Below are positions 35,593 through 44,003 of a stretch of 64,000 nucleotides of DNA, piece after piece. The notes beneath the pieces were generated by a model that had not been told where the DNA came from, ran no database searches, and saw nothing but the letters and a program-made list of their open reading frames with translations. The position numbers and the translations under genes are program-made. The stretch comes from Aeromicrobium ginsengisoli. GTDB taxonomy: Bacteria > Actinomycetota > Actinomycetes > Propionibacteriales > Nocardioidaceae. The stretch is from assembly GCF_004134905.2 (NCBI RefSeq), contig NZ_SDPQ02000002.1, forward strand, positions 1,225,451 to 1,289,450, read 5' to 3'. The number at the start of each line of letters is the position of its first letter. The stretch's first letter is position 1.

Positions 35593-36225
35593 TCAGGTGA
35601 ACAGGTCGGTGACGCGTACCGCTCCGGCCAGCGCGGCGAGCGTGAGCAGCAGGAAGATCGTGTTCCACACCGCCGCGGGCAGGATCGTGAGGCGGGCGAG
35701 GATGTCCGCGTCGGTCGTCCGCGTGCGCATGCGCCGGCGATGCGCCCAGAGGTCGAGGGTCATGCGCGGAGCGGCGACGAGCAGGAACCAGGCGAACGCC
35801 AGGGCGGCGAAGTCCTGCACGCGTTCAGGCGCCTGCCAGATGAGCAGGCCGACCGCGACGCCGCTGAGCCCGACCACGACGAGCCCGAACCAGTTGCGGA
35901 TGTACAACAGCATCAGCGCAAGCGTGGCCAGCCCGGCGTACAGCGCCCACGGGGTATGACCACCATCGATGAGCAGCACGGATCCGAGCCCCAGTGCGGC
36001 CGGCGCGAGATAGCCCGCTGCGGCCGTCGCGATCATGCCGGCACCCCGGGGCTTCCCGCTGGAGACGGTCAGCCCCGAGGTGTCGCTGTGCAGCCGTATG
36101 CCGTTGAGCCGCCGGCCGGTGAGCACCGCGACCACGGCATGCCCCGCCTCGTGCACGAGAGTCACGAGGTGCCTGGTCGTACGCCACACGGGTGGCAGCA
36201 CGACCAGCGCCAGGGCTGTGGCCAC
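35593..36225 (-). CDS. M50-family membrane metallopeptidase
   Basis: A protein of about 210 residues with five to six membrane helices. The zinc motif is VHEAGHAVVAVLTGRR (HExxH). NGIRLHSDTSGLTVSSGKPRGAGMIATAAAGYLAPAALG follows, as in M50B-like peptidases of actinobacteria. The third metal ligand (the usual xDG) is not obvious; LIDGGH is a candidate. The start is uncertain: GTG 36225 is the first standard codon and opens directly into the first helix, while CTG codons at 36246 and 36255 would give a longer N-terminus and overlap the TPR gene stop. It is downstream of the TPR gene and four bases from tgt. Confidence 0.75.
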   Translation of the reverse strand: MATALALVVLPPVWRTTRHLVTLVHEAGHAVVAVLTGRRLNGIRLHSDTSGLTVSSGKPRGAGMIATAAAGYLAPAALGLGSVLLIDGGHTPWALYAGLATLALMLLYIRNWFGLVVVGLSGVAVGLLIWQAPERVQDFAALAFAWFLLVAAPRMTLDLWAHRRRMRTRTTDADILARLTILPAAVWNTIFLLLTLAALAGAVRVTDLFT

Positions 36226-36251
36226 GGCGGCCCACTGGGTGTCCAGGACGG

Positions 36252-36656
36252 TCAGCCGGCCTGTCGGTCCACGAGCTCGACGCGCGTGGCGTCGCGCTCC
36301 GACGCCCCCATCGCGGCGGCGACGCGGTGGTGCACCGCGCCCTCGCTGTGCCGGCTCTGCCGGTCGAGGGTCAGCCCGAGCGCGGTCTGCGCCCACATGC
36401 TCGTGGGTTCCAGCTCGACGAGCGTGCGGAACGCCTCCTCGGCGAGCGGCAGGTGCGCCGCAGCGAAGTGGGCCCGGCCCAGCAGCTCCCAGGCCGCGGG
36501 GTTGCCCGGTTCGGCTTCGACGACCTTGCGGAGCACGCGAGCAGCGTCGCGCGGGAAGCGCGAGTCGAGCAGGTCCTCGCCGTAGCGGAACGCGTCGAAC
36601 AGGTCGAGCGACTCGATCTTCTCGTCGCTGAGGTTCGGGGTCAGGTAGATGGTCAT
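36252..36656 (-). CDS. Tetratricopeptide-repeat protein
   Basis: A 134-residue protein that starts with a short acidic segment and then has TPR helices: DAARVLRKVVEAEPGNPAAWELLGRAHFAAAHLPLAEEAFRTLVELEPTSMWAQTALGLTLDRQSRHSEGAVHHRVA. Two to three repeats are visible. TPR domains mediate protein-protein contacts. It is transcribed toward the M50 peptidase gene, which begins within it or just after it, so the two products may act together. GGAGG seven bases upstream of the ATG is the ribosome-binding site. No enzymatic role. Confidence 0.82.
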   Translation of the reverse strand: MTIYLTPNLSDEKIESLDLFDAFRYGEDLLDSRFPRDAARVLRKVVEAEPGNPAAWELLGRAHFAAAHLPLAEEAFRTLVELEPTSMWAQTALGLTLDRQSRHSEGAVHHRVAAAMGASERDATRVELVDRQAG

Positions 36657-36705
36657 GAAGCCTCCTTCCAGGGCGTCGGCGGGGTCAACGCCGCCATGAC
36701 AGGGT

Positions 36706-37347
36706 TCATTCCGCGGGCTCGGTCGTCTCGGTGGGGGTCGGTGTGGGCGTCGTCGCTGAGGGTGTCGGCGTCGGGGTCGTGGCGCTCGGCGTCGGGGTCG
36801 TGGTGGGGATGGTTGTCGTCGGTGTGGTGGTCGGCGTCTTCGTGGGATCGCTCGGTTTCGGGTCGCCCTTGCTGCCCCCGAACGTGTCGCCGATCGTCGT
36901 GCCCTTGGACCCGTCGAGCGTACGGTCGGCCACCAGCTCGTACGTCGTGATCGCGGCCAGCGCCAGGGCCAGCACGACGACGGTCGTCACGGCGATCGTC
37001 TTCCAGTGCAGCCGTGGCGCTGGTTCGTCGGGCACGAACTCGGCGCGTTCGACGGGGGCATCTTCGCCGGCCTGGTCGATGGTCTCGGCGATCTCGCCAT
37101 CCGCCTCGACGCGGCGCTGGATCACCGTGCCGGTAGCCGTGGTGACGAGCAGGGTGCGGCCCTTGTCGAGCGTACGGGCGTAGAGCGCCGACGTGACGGT
37201 GACGGTCGCGCTGCCAAGGGCGGCGCCCACGAGGGTGCCGGCGACACCGAGCCGCGAGGCGATCCAGGCGGCCGTGACCGCGGCCAGCACGCTCGCGGCG
37301 AGCTGGAACCAGGAGACCTCACCCAGGAACCCGCGACGCTCAGACAT
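36706..37347 (-). CDS. Membrane protein with Thr/Pro-rich tail
   Basis: A 213-residue protein. An N-terminal hydrophobic pair (WFQLAASVLAAVTAAWIAS and GVAGTLVGAALGSATVTVTSALY) lies before a cytosolic middle part, and a third helix (TIAVTTVVVLALALAAITTYELV) is followed by a Thr/Pro/Ser-rich exported tail of about 60 residues made of repeated TPTPTPSATT units. The layout resembles a cell-wall-spanning anchor. No enzyme motif. The ATG has TAGGCT seven bases upstream. Function unknown; it lies between a quinone reductase and a TPR protein gene on the same strand. Confidence 0.75.
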   Translation of the reverse strand: MSERRGFLGEVSWFQLAASVLAAVTAAWIASRLGVAGTLVGAALGSATVTVTSALYARTLDKGRTLLVTTATGTVIQRRVEADGEIAETIDQAGEDAPVERAEFVPDEPAPRLHWKTIAVTTVVVLALALAAITTYELVADRTLDGSKGTTIGDTFGGSKGDPKPSDPTKTPTTTPTTTIPTTTPTPSATTPTPTPSATTPTPTPTETTEPAE

Positions 37348-37357
37348 ACCGGCCAGC

Positions 37358-37978
37358 CTAGGGTGTCGAGCCGAATACCTCTGATGCCAGCGTTTCGACC
37401 TCGTCGAGCCACGTTGCTCGCTGATCGTCGGTCGAGTCGGTGACCGGGCGCAGCACGCGGCGGGTCACGCGAGGCCCGCCGAGATAGGGCGCGACGCAGC
37501 GGCCCCAGATCGAGGCCAGCGGGTCGTGGTAGAGCTCGCGCTCGCGTTCGTCCGTCGCGTCCGACGTGTTGACCACGAACAGCTCGGCGATCGGGGCGAG
37601 CGGCTCGGGGTGGCCGGTGGCATCGGCCAGACGGTAGGCGACACCGGGCACGACCACGCGGTTGATCCAGCCCGTCAGGATCGCCGGCGGCATGCCCCAC
37701 CAGTTGGGGTGGACGACGACGAGGCCCTCGGCGACGCGGAGCTCCTCGCGGTGCAGCGCCGCCATCGGGTCGTTCTCGCGGGCCAGGACCGACTCGATGG
37801 CCGCGCCGCTCGTGTGTGACTCCTCGGCGGTCAGCACGGGATCGAACCGCTCGGCGTAGAGGTCGTGCGACCGTACCTCGTGGCCGAGATCGAGCAGTCG
37901 GTCGCCGATCCGCTCGGCCAACGCGTGGCAATAGCTGGTGGCTCGGGGGTGGGCCAGCAGGAGCATCACGGTCGCCAT
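37358..37978 (-). CDS. NAD(P)H dehydrogenase (quinone), flavodoxin fold
   Basis: A 206-residue FMN/FAD flavodoxin-like oxidoreductase of the NQO1/MdaB/KefF type. Motifs: VMLLLAHPRATSYCHALAERIGDRL, EVRSHDLYAERFDPVL, LVVVHPNWWGMPPAILTGWINRVVVPGVAYRL (the family's HPNWWGMPPA core) and ELFVVNTSDATDERERELYHDPLASIWGRCVAPYLGG. It reduces quinones by two electrons and protects against oxidative cycling. The start at 37978 gives the normal N-terminus directly before the beta-1 strand. An upstream frame to 38032 is unlikely. Confidence 0.88.
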   Translation of the reverse strand: MATVMLLLAHPRATSYCHALAERIGDRLLDLGHEVRSHDLYAERFDPVLTAEESHTSGAAIESVLARENDPMAALHREELRVAEGLVVVHPNWWGMPPAILTGWINRVVVPGVAYRLADATGHPEPLAPIAELFVVNTSDATDERERELYHDPLASIWGRCVAPYLGGPRVTRRVLRPVTDSTDDQRATWLDEVETLASEVFGSTP

Positions 37979-38079
37979 GGATGACGATTCTGGCAGCCCG
38001 GGCGGCGCTGTGCGGGCGAACGGGCGTGTCATCGGCCTGTCGGCGCGATTGTGTCGGTCCCGGTTGCGACACTGACGAC

Positions 38080-39423
38080 ATGGAACTCGTCATCGTGCTT
38101 CTCGTGGGACTCGGACTCGGCCTCGTCGGGGGCTGGTTGTTCGGTCGGGCGTCGCGTGCCGACGTGATCGGCGTCGACTCGCAGGTGCTCGAGGCGCGTC
38201 ACGCCGCGCTGATCTCGCAGGTCCGTCACGACGAGGCCGTCGTACGCGCGGAGGTCGAGCAGCAGCTCGCCGCCGCCCAGGCCTCGGTCCAGGGGCTCCG
38301 CGAGCAGCTCGTGCTGGCGCAGGACCAGCACCGCCAGACGGTCGAGGCGCACCGCCACGAGACCCGCCAGCGTGAGGCGGCGACGCAGACCGAGAGCAAG
38401 GTGCTCGAGAAGCTCGCGCCCGTCGCAGCGCAGCTCAAGGACATGCAGCAGAAGGTGCTCGACCTCGAGAAGCAGCGCAGCGAGCAGCACGGCGATCTCG
38501 CCGCCCAGATCCGGGCGACCCGGCAGAGCGCCGAGCAGTCCAAGATGGCCGCCGAGACGCTGTCGGCTGCCCTGCGCAACAACTCCGTACGCGGTGCCTA
38601 CGGCGAGCTCCAGCTCAAGACCTTGGTCGAGTCGGCCGGTCTGCTCAACCGCATCGACTACTCCGTGCAGGAGTCGATCTCCGCCGACTCCGGCGCCCGT
38701 CGCCCCGACATGGTGATCAAGCTGCCCGGCCGCAAGCAGGTCGCGATCGACTCCAAGGTGCCGTTCAGCGCGTTCATCGACTCGTTCCGCGAGGACATCA
38801 GCGAGGCCGAGCGCAAGTCGCTCCAGGCCCAGCATGCCAAGCAGGTCCGCGGTCACGTCGACGCGCTGGCCGGCAAGGAGTACTGGACGGGGCTGCCGGT
38901 CAGCCCCGAGTACACGATTGCGTTCATCCCGAGCGAGGCGATCCTCAACACCGCCCTCGACGCCGATCCCACGCTGCTGGAGTACGCCTTCAGTCGCGGC
39001 ATCGTGCTGGCCACACCGGTCAACCTGTGGGCGACGCTCAAGACCGTGGCGCTGACGTGGAAGCAGGAGGACCTCGCCGAGAACGCCCAGGAGCTCGTCG
39101 ACCTGGGCCGCGAGCTCTACAAGCGGCTCGGCAAGCTGTCCGACCACGTCTCCAAGCTGGGTCGCTCGATCGAGGCCACGGTGCGGTCCTACAACGACTT
39201 CGCCGGCTCGCTCGAAGGGCGCGTGCTCGTCACGGCTCGCAAGCTCGACGGCATCGACGAGGCGCGGATGCTCGGCGAGGTCAAGCAGATCGAGGGCGAC
39301 ACTCGCCGGCTCACCGCGAGCGAGTTCACCGCGCTCGAGGAGACCGGCATCGCCCGCCCGGAGATCGACTTCGAGCAGGTCGGCCTCCCCGGCGTCGCCG
39401 GCGACGACGAGCGCACGGCCTGA
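38080..39423 (+). CDS. rmuC: DNA recombination protein RmuC
   Basis: A 447-residue protein with one N-terminal helix (LVIVLLVGLGLGLVGGWLFG), a long coiled coil (about residues 60-165, many Gln/Glu/Ala heptads) and the RmuC nuclease-like domain. Domain phrases: NNSVRGAYGELQLKTLVESAGLL, RRPDMVIKLPGRKQVAIDSKVPFSAF (a PD-(D/E)xK-like core), YTIAFIPSEAIL and ATPVNLWATLKTVALTWKQEDLAENAQEL. RmuC limits recombination at inverted repeats. GACACT lies exactly six bases before the ATG, suggesting a leaderless message. It converges on the DUF998 gene by nine bases. Confidence 0.92.
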   Translation: MELVIVLLVGLGLGLVGGWLFGRASRADVIGVDSQVLEARHAALISQVRHDEAVVRAEVEQQLAAAQASVQGLREQLVLAQDQHRQTVEAHRHETRQREAATQTESKVLEKLAPVAAQLKDMQQKVLDLEKQRSEQHGDLAAQIRATRQSAEQSKMAAETLSAALRNNSVRGAYGELQLKTLVESAGLLNRIDYSVQESISADSGARRPDMVIKLPGRKQVAIDSKVPFSAFIDSFREDISEAERKSLQAQHAKQVRGHVDALAGKEYWTGLPVSPEYTIAFIPSEAILNTALDADPTLLEYAFSRGIVLATPVNLWATLKTVALTWKQEDLAENAQELVDLGRELYKRLGKLSDHVSKLGRSIEATVRSYNDFAGSLEGRVLVTARKLDGIDEARMLGEVKQIEGDTRRLTASEFTALEETGIARPEIDFEQVGLPGVAGDDERTA

Positions 39424-39432
39424 CTCACCTGC

Positions 39433-40053
39433 TCACCGCGTGCGGCTGAGCGCTGCGACGACGCCGACCCAGACGTAGCCCGGCCACAGGGCCAGGCGTT
39501 CGAGCGCGCCGAGCGCGGTCGATCCGTCACCGGCCAGCAGCGCCGCGAAGCCGACGACTCCGACTGCGGACAGCGCGGCAACCACCAGGGTGGCCCGGGC
39601 GAGCCGGGGACGCATGGCCCACAGGCTGAACGCCGTGAGCAGCAGCGCGGTGGGTTGGGCCAGGAAGACGGGCAGTGCGACGAGGCCGTGCAGACCGCCG
39701 TGCTCGTTGACCGGGACCAGCCCCACACCGACGGAGCCGAGCCCGGAGACGCACCAGACCACCACGGCGGCCGTGCCGGTACGCCCTGGCAGGGTCCGGG
39801 AGCCCAGCAGGAGCGCTCCGAGAGCGAGGGTGACGCCGAACCAGATGAACCCGATGTTCATCGCGGTGTGCCACGGAGAGCACAGCACGTCGCCACGAAC
39901 CGTCCGGCACGAGGTGTTGCCGAGGTCGCTGATGGTGGAATCGGTGAAGCCGTAGTCCCGCGAGGCCTGCAGCCCCACGACGACCTCGGTCACGACGTAG
40001 AGCGGTTGCAGCGTCCACGCCGCTCTGCCCAGGCCGACGCCTCGTGGGCTCAA
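39433..40053 (-). CDS. DUF998 family membrane protein
   Basis: A protein of about 206 residues with six membrane helices. The start is a TTG, because no ATG/GTG precedes the first helix. Family phrase: DSTISDLGNTSCRTVRGDVLCSPWHTAMNIGFIWFGVTLALGALLL, with the S-D-L-G motif typical of DUF998. Later helices include AAVVVWCVSGLGSVGVGLVPVNEHGGLHGLVALPVFL. Function unknown. It starts 11 bases after the cystathionine gamma-synthase gene and is probably read from the same transcript. Confidence 0.82.
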   Translation of the reverse strand: MSPRGVGLGRAAWTLQPLYVVTEVVVGLQASRDYGFTDSTISDLGNTSCRTVRGDVLCSPWHTAMNIGFIWFGVTLALGALLLGSRTLPGRTGTAAVVVWCVSGLGSVGVGLVPVNEHGGLHGLVALPVFLAQPTALLLTAFSLWAMRPRLARATLVVAALSAVGVVGFAALLAGDGSTALGALERLALWPGYVWVGVVAALSRTR

Positions 40054-40064
40054 CCTCGAAAGGC

Positions 40065-41237
40065 TCAGCGGAGAGCCTGCTCCAGGTCGCCGATCAGGTC
40101 GCCGATGTCCTCGATGCCGACGGACAGGCGTACGAGGTCGTCAGGCACCTCGAGCAGCGAGCCTTCGGTCGAGGCGTGCGTCATCGCACCGGGATGCTCG
40201 ATGAGGGACTCGATGCCGCCGAGGCTCTCCGCAAGGGTGAACAGCTCGGTGCGCCCGCAGAAGTCGAGCGCCGCCTGCTTGCCGCCGGCCAGGCGTACGG
40301 AGATCATCCCGCCGAAGCGACGCATCTGCTTCGCCGCGACCTCGTGACCGGGGTGCTCGGGCAGGCCGGGGTAGAGGATCGACGCGATGCTCGAGTGCCC
40401 CTGCAGGAAGTCCACGATCGCCTCGGCGTTGTCGCAGTGCTTGTCCATCCGCACCGCGAGCGTCTTGGCGCCGCGCATCGTCAGGTAGGCGTCGAACGGC
40501 CCCGGCACGCCACCGGCACCGTTCTGGAGGAACGCGAACGCGGCGTCGAGCGCGTCGTCGTCAGTGATCAAGGCGCCGCCGACGACATCGGAGTGGCCGC
40601 CGAGGTACTTCGTCGTCGAGTGCAGCACGATGTCGGCGCCGAGCTCGAGCGGTTGCTGGAGGTAGGGCGACGCGAACGTGTTGTCGACGACGAGCTTGGC
40701 GCCGGCAGCGTGCGAGATCTCGCTGATCCCCGCGATGTCGCCGACGTTGAGCAGGGGATTGGTGGGCGTCTCGATCCAGACGGCCTTGGTCTCGGGCCTG
40801 ATCGCCGCACGGATCGCGTCGAGGTCGTTGACCGCGGCGACGGTGTAGGTGATGCCCCACTGGCTGAACACCTTGTCGATCAGCCGGAACGTGCCGCCGT
40901 ACGCATCATCGGGGATGACCATGTGGTCGCCGGGGCGCAGCAGCGAGCGGATCGCGCAGTCGGTGGCGGCCATGCCGGAGCTGAACGCCCGGCCGTGGGC
41001 GCCGCCCTCGAGTGCTGCGAGGTTGGCCTCGAGCGCCGTACGCGTCGGGTTGCCGGTGCGGGCGTACTCGTAGCCGGAGCGCATGCCGCCGACGCCGTCC
41101 TGCGCGAAGGTCGAGGAGGCGTAGATCGGCACGTTGACCGCGCCGTTCTCGGCGTTGGGCTCATAGCCCGCGTGGATCGCCCGGGTGGCAAAGCCCTGCC
41201 ACGCGCCCTCGTCTTGCGTGCTCTTCTTCTCGCTCAT
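40065..41237 (-). CDS. metB: Cystathionine gamma-synthase/lyase-type PLP enzyme
   Basis: A 390-residue fold-type I PLP enzyme of transsulfuration. Signatures: FATRAIHAGYEPNAENGAVNVPIYASSTF, YEYARTGNPTRTALEANLAALEGG, SSGMAATDCAIRSLLRPGDH, IETPTNPLLNVGDI, LVVDNTFASPYLQQPLELGADIVLHSTTKYLGGHSD (catalytic Lys in the last phrase) and MDKHCDNA. It condenses O-acylhomoserine with cysteine, or runs the reverse lyase reaction. The gene is downstream of cystathionine beta-synthase. Between them a repeated mini-ORF overlaps this start by four bases (ATGA), so translation is coupled through it. Synthase versus lyase cannot be settled from sequence. Confidence 0.9.
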   Translation of the reverse strand: MSEKKSTQDEGAWQGFATRAIHAGYEPNAENGAVNVPIYASSTFAQDGVGGMRSGYEYARTGNPTRTALEANLAALEGGAHGRAFSSGMAATDCAIRSLLRPGDHMVIPDDAYGGTFRLIDKVFSQWGITYTVAAVNDLDAIRAAIRPETKAVWIETPTNPLLNVGDIAGISEISHAAGAKLVVDNTFASPYLQQPLELGADIVLHSTTKYLGGHSDVVGGALITDDDALDAAFAFLQNGAGGVPGPFDAYLTMRGAKTLAVRMDKHCDNAEAIVDFLQGHSSIASILYPGLPEHPGHEVAAKQMRRFGGMISVRLAGGKQAALDFCGRTELFTLAESLGGIESLIEHPGAMTHASTEGSLLEVPDDLVRLSVGIEDIGDLIGDLEQALR

Positions 41238-41320
41238 GCCGCCACCCCCGTAGAAGACCCACGATACGGAGATGCCGGCATGAGTGCTGCCTCATTGTTC
41301 ACTCGCTGGCGCTCGCTCAT
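41234..41320 (-). CDS. 28-residue PYRG mini-protein (repeat-encoded), copy 2
   Basis: An 87-base ORF fills the gap between the beta-synthase stop and the gamma-synthase start. Its ATG overlaps the upstream stop by one base (TGATG) and its TGA overlaps the metB ATG by four (ATGA). The peptide ends [15 protein letters not shown]. The DNA is a copy of an element also found at 54387-54473 and 48976-49059; the core CTCCGTATCGTGGG is identical in all three. ATGAGCGAG occurs at both ends of the element. It may be a functional coupling peptide or simply the open frame of an inserted repeat. Confidence 0.6.
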   Translation of the reverse strand: MSERQRVNNEAALMPASPYRGSSTGVAA

Positions 41321-42696
41321 CAGACATGCACCCCAAGCAGGTCGTGGCGGGTCAGGACACCGAGCGGCTTGCCGTCCTCGATGACCATGACGGCGTCGCT
41401 GGTGTGCAGGGCCTCCAGTGCGTCGTCGAGGCTCTCGCCGGAGCCGAGCAGCGGGAGCGGTGGCTCCATGTGCTGCGAGACGGCGTCGGTCAGCAGGGCG
41501 CGGCCCTCGAACACGGCGCTGATCAGCGCGCGCTCGTTGACGCTGCCCGCGACCTCCCCGATGACGACCGGCGGTTCGGGGCCGACGACGGGCATCTGGG
41601 AGACGTTGTACTCGCGGAGGATCTCGATGGCGTCACGGATCGTCTCCGACGGGTGGGTGTGCACGAGGGCCGGCATGCCGCCGGACTTCGTGCGCAGCAG
41701 GTCGCCGACGGTCATCTCGTGAGGCGTGCCGTCGAGCGGCTCGCGCAGGAATCCGTAGGACGACATCCAGTCGTCGTTGAAGATCTTGGACAGGTAGCCG
41801 CGGCCGCCGTCGGGCAGCAGCACGACGACCAGGGCGTCGGGACCGGCTTCGGCGGCGACCTGGAGCGCAGCGACGGTTGCCATGCCGCAGGATCCACCCA
41901 CCAGGAGGCCCTCTTCGCGGGCCAGGCGACGGGTCATCTCGAACGAGTCGGCGTCGCTGACCGCGATGATCTGGTCAGGGATGTCGGGGTCGTAGGCGCT
42001 GGGCCAGAAGTCCTCGCCGACCCCTTCGACGAGGTAGGGGCGTCCGGTGCCGCCGGAGTAGACGGAGCCCTCGGGGTCCGCGCCGATGACCTTGACCGCG
42101 CCGCCGGAGACTTCCTTGAGGTAGCGGCCGACGCCGGTGATCGTGCCTCCGGTGCCCACGCCGGCGACGAAGTGCGTCACCTTGCCGTCGGTGTCGGCCC
42201 AGATCTCGGGGCCGGTCGTCTCGTAGTGGCTCTCGGGGCCGGCCGGGTTGGAGTACTGGTCGGGCTTCCAGGCGCCGTCGGTCTCACGTACGAGGCGGTC
42301 CGAGACGTTGTAGTAGCTGTCGGGGTGGTCGGGCGGCACCGCGGTCGGGCACACCACGACCTGCGCGCCGTAGGCCCGCATGGTGTTGCGCTTGTCCTCG
42401 CTGACCTTGTCGGGGCAGACGAAGATGCACTTGTAGCCGCGCTGCTGGGCGACCAGGGCGAGTCCGACGCCGGTGTTGCCGGAGGTCGGCTCGACGATCG
42501 TTCCGCCGGGCTTGAGTGCCCCCGAGGCTTCAGCGGCGTCAACCATCTTGACCGCGATGCGGTCCTTGGCGCTGCCGCCGGGGTTGAGGTACTCGATCTT
42601 GGCGGCCACGGTCGCGGATCCCGCGGAGGTGACCGAGTTGAGACGGACCAGCGGGGTGTTGCCGATCAGCTCAACGATGTGGTTTGCAATGGGCAT
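41320..42696 (-). CDS. Cystathionine beta-synthase
   Basis: A 458-residue fold-type II PLP enzyme with a C-terminal regulatory pair of CBS domains. It starts IVELIGNTPLVRLNSV, PLP lysine in NPGGSAKDRIAVKM, phosphate-binding loop GVGTGGTITGVGRYLKE, substrate loop PTSGNTGVGLALVAQQRG and EGVGEDFWPSAYD. The CBS domains lie after residue 335 (VGDLLRTKSGGMPALV... and SDAVMVIEDGKPLGVLTRHDLL). It condenses serine with homocysteine to cystathionine. With the next gene it forms the transsulfuration route. AAGAAT lies exactly six bases before the ATG. No haem-binding N-terminal extension, unlike mammalian CBS. Confidence 0.9.
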   Translation of the reverse strand: MPIANHIVELIGNTPLVRLNSVTSAGSATVAAKIEYLNPGGSAKDRIAVKMVDAAEASGALKPGGTIVEPTSGNTGVGLALVAQQRGYKCIFVCPDKVSEDKRNTMRAYGAQVVVCPTAVPPDHPDSYYNVSDRLVRETDGAWKPDQYSNPAGPESHYETTGPEIWADTDGKVTHFVAGVGTGGTITGVGRYLKEVSGGAVKVIGADPEGSVYSGGTGRPYLVEGVGEDFWPSAYDPDIPDQIIAVSDADSFEMTRRLAREEGLLVGGSCGMATVAALQVAAEAGPDALVVVLLPDGGRGYLSKIFNDDWMSSYGFLREPLDGTPHEMTVGDLLRTKSGGMPALVHTHPSETIRDAIEILREYNVSQMPVVGPEPPVVIGEVAGSVNERALISAVFEGRALLTDAVSQHMEPPLPLLGSGESLDDALEALHTSDAVMVIEDGKPLGVLTRHDLLGVHV

Positions 42697-42740
42697 GTCG
42701 CCATTCTTGCACTCGGCAGCTCAGTGGGATCGCGCCGTCG

Positions 42741-43451
42741 TCAGGGCTTCGTGAGCACGGGCGCGGCCTCGCGCACGTCGAGCTCGGCGGCCGGGCCCGA
42801 CGCCTGCAAGGTCTGCCCGATCGTCTGCCAGGCGCCGTCGTCGACGCGGTAGCGGACCCGGTAGGTCACGTCGACGCGCGGATGCACGTCGTTGGCCGGC
42901 TCGCGGTAGCGATGCGTCACGTCCATCGCGGGATATGGCCTGCCGGGTCGGCTCGTCGTGGAGGCCGTGCCGTCGTCGTGGATCCACGTGTAGCGGACGG
43001 GTGTGGCGACCAGGTCGACGTCGAACCCCAGTAACGTCACGCTGCGCTCGAAGGGCTGCGGCTGCGTGTAGAAGATGGTCTCGACGTTGACCAACGTCTC
43101 CTCGCCGGGCTGGATCTGCACCTCGAGGCTGGGCAACCCGATCTCCCGCACCGCCCGAAGCACATCCCCCTCAGTGAGCTCAGCATCGTCGGGCTCTCCC
43201 GGATCCACATTCCGGCAGCCGTAAATGAGTACCACCGGATCCACGCGACAAATTTGAACGGGCCGGGATTCCTCCGATTGATGCCGATCGGTGGGAACTG
43301 TCGCGCGATCAAATGAGTCTGGCTCCTCATCTTCAGCCTCGATGTAGAGCTCCGGTCTGAGGTCTGCAGGATCGACATCGACGTCAGCAGCGACCCTGGT
43401 TGGAACGAGTGCAATCAAGGCGACCGCAGCGACAACAATTGGCCGAATCAT
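42741..43451 (-). CDS. Exported hypothetical protein
   Basis: A 236-residue exported protein with a signal peptide (IVVAAVALIALVPTRVAADV) and an acidic mature part. Beta-strand-rich phrases such as VRYTWIHDDGTASTTSRPGRPYPAMDVTHRYREP and VDVTYRVRYRVDDGAWQTIGQTLQ suggest a PKD/immunoglobulin-like domain. Two Cys (ICRVDP and YGCRN) may form a disulfide. It overlaps the upstream lipoprotein gene by four bases (ATGA). The 5' third has less GC-rich codon use than the rest of the window. No function recognised. Confidence 0.75.
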   Translation of the reverse strand: MIRPIVVAAVALIALVPTRVAADVDVDPADLRPELYIEAEDEEPDSFDRATVPTDRHQSEESRPVQICRVDPVVLIYGCRNVDPGEPDDAELTEGDVLRAVREIGLPSLEVQIQPGEETLVNVETIFYTQPQPFERSVTLLGFDVDLVATPVRYTWIHDDGTASTTSRPGRPYPAMDVTHRYREPANDVHPRVDVTYRVRYRVDDGAWQTIGQTLQASGPAAELDVREAAPVLTKP

Positions 43452-43936
43452 GGCTTTTCCAAAATCGTGATGTTCCTTAGGACAAATGGCGCCTTTGGCG
43501 ACAGGTCAAAGCCAAACCTGTAACGCTTGATGGTTCCTTCATTGACGTCCATGTCAGCGTTGACTCGGGTGTCGCCGACCAACTCGATTTCATCGTCGTG
43601 AAGGTCCCACAGGCGTACTGAAATCCGGTCTCCCTTCGCGTAGATCGCCCGAAACTTGTCGGCATACCGTTTGCATGGTTTGCATCCTGGAGCTGAGAGC
43701 CGCGACAACTCCTCGACATCACCGGTGCTCGCTGCGTAGTTGAAGACGTCGATGTAGTGCTTGACGAATGCCGCGGCGCCTTCGGGCGTGTCTTCCTTCG
43801 CCTGGGCGGGCATGGTCGGCGGCGTGGCGGTCGGCGTCGCCGAGGTGGCCGTGCGCTTCGGCTCCTTGGGCTCCGGATCCGACGAGCACGCGCCCAGGGT
43901 CAGGAGGGCCACCAGAACAATTCCCCCGAATCGCAT
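43448..43936 (-). CDS. DUF6318 family lipoprotein
   Basis: A 162-residue lipoprotein (lipobox LVALLTLGAC, Cys at 17). After a Thr/Pro-rich spacer the domain shows DTPEGAAAFVKHYIDVFNYAASTGDVEELSRLSAPGCKPCKRYADKF. This G-C-x-x-C phrase with the preceding helix is typical of the DUF6318 family of actinobacterial surface lipoproteins. The remaining beta-rich half may bind a ligand. The stop overlaps the next gene's start by four bases, so the two are a unit. Codon use in its second half is lower in GC than neighbouring genes. Function unknown. Confidence 0.78.
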   Translation of the reverse strand: MRFGGIVLVALLTLGACSSDPEPKEPKRTATSATPTATPPTMPAQAKEDTPEGAAAFVKHYIDVFNYAASTGDVEELSRLSAPGCKPCKRYADKFRAIYAKGDRISVRLWDLHDDEIELVGDTRVNADMDVNEGTIKRYRFGFDLSPKAPFVLRNITILEKP

Positions 43937-44003
43937 GCCGGAGAAACTACCGAAACCCGCCGGGTTCTGTCAGCCCCCGAGCAGCGGCTGTGGACAACGT
44001 GTC

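Noticed and set aside
36720..36860. Apparent tandem repeat (GTCGGTGTGG/GTCGTGGCGCTCGG units)
   Set aside because: It encodes the Thr/Pro-rich tail of the membrane protein at 36706-37347; low-complexity coding, not a minisatellite or CRISPR.
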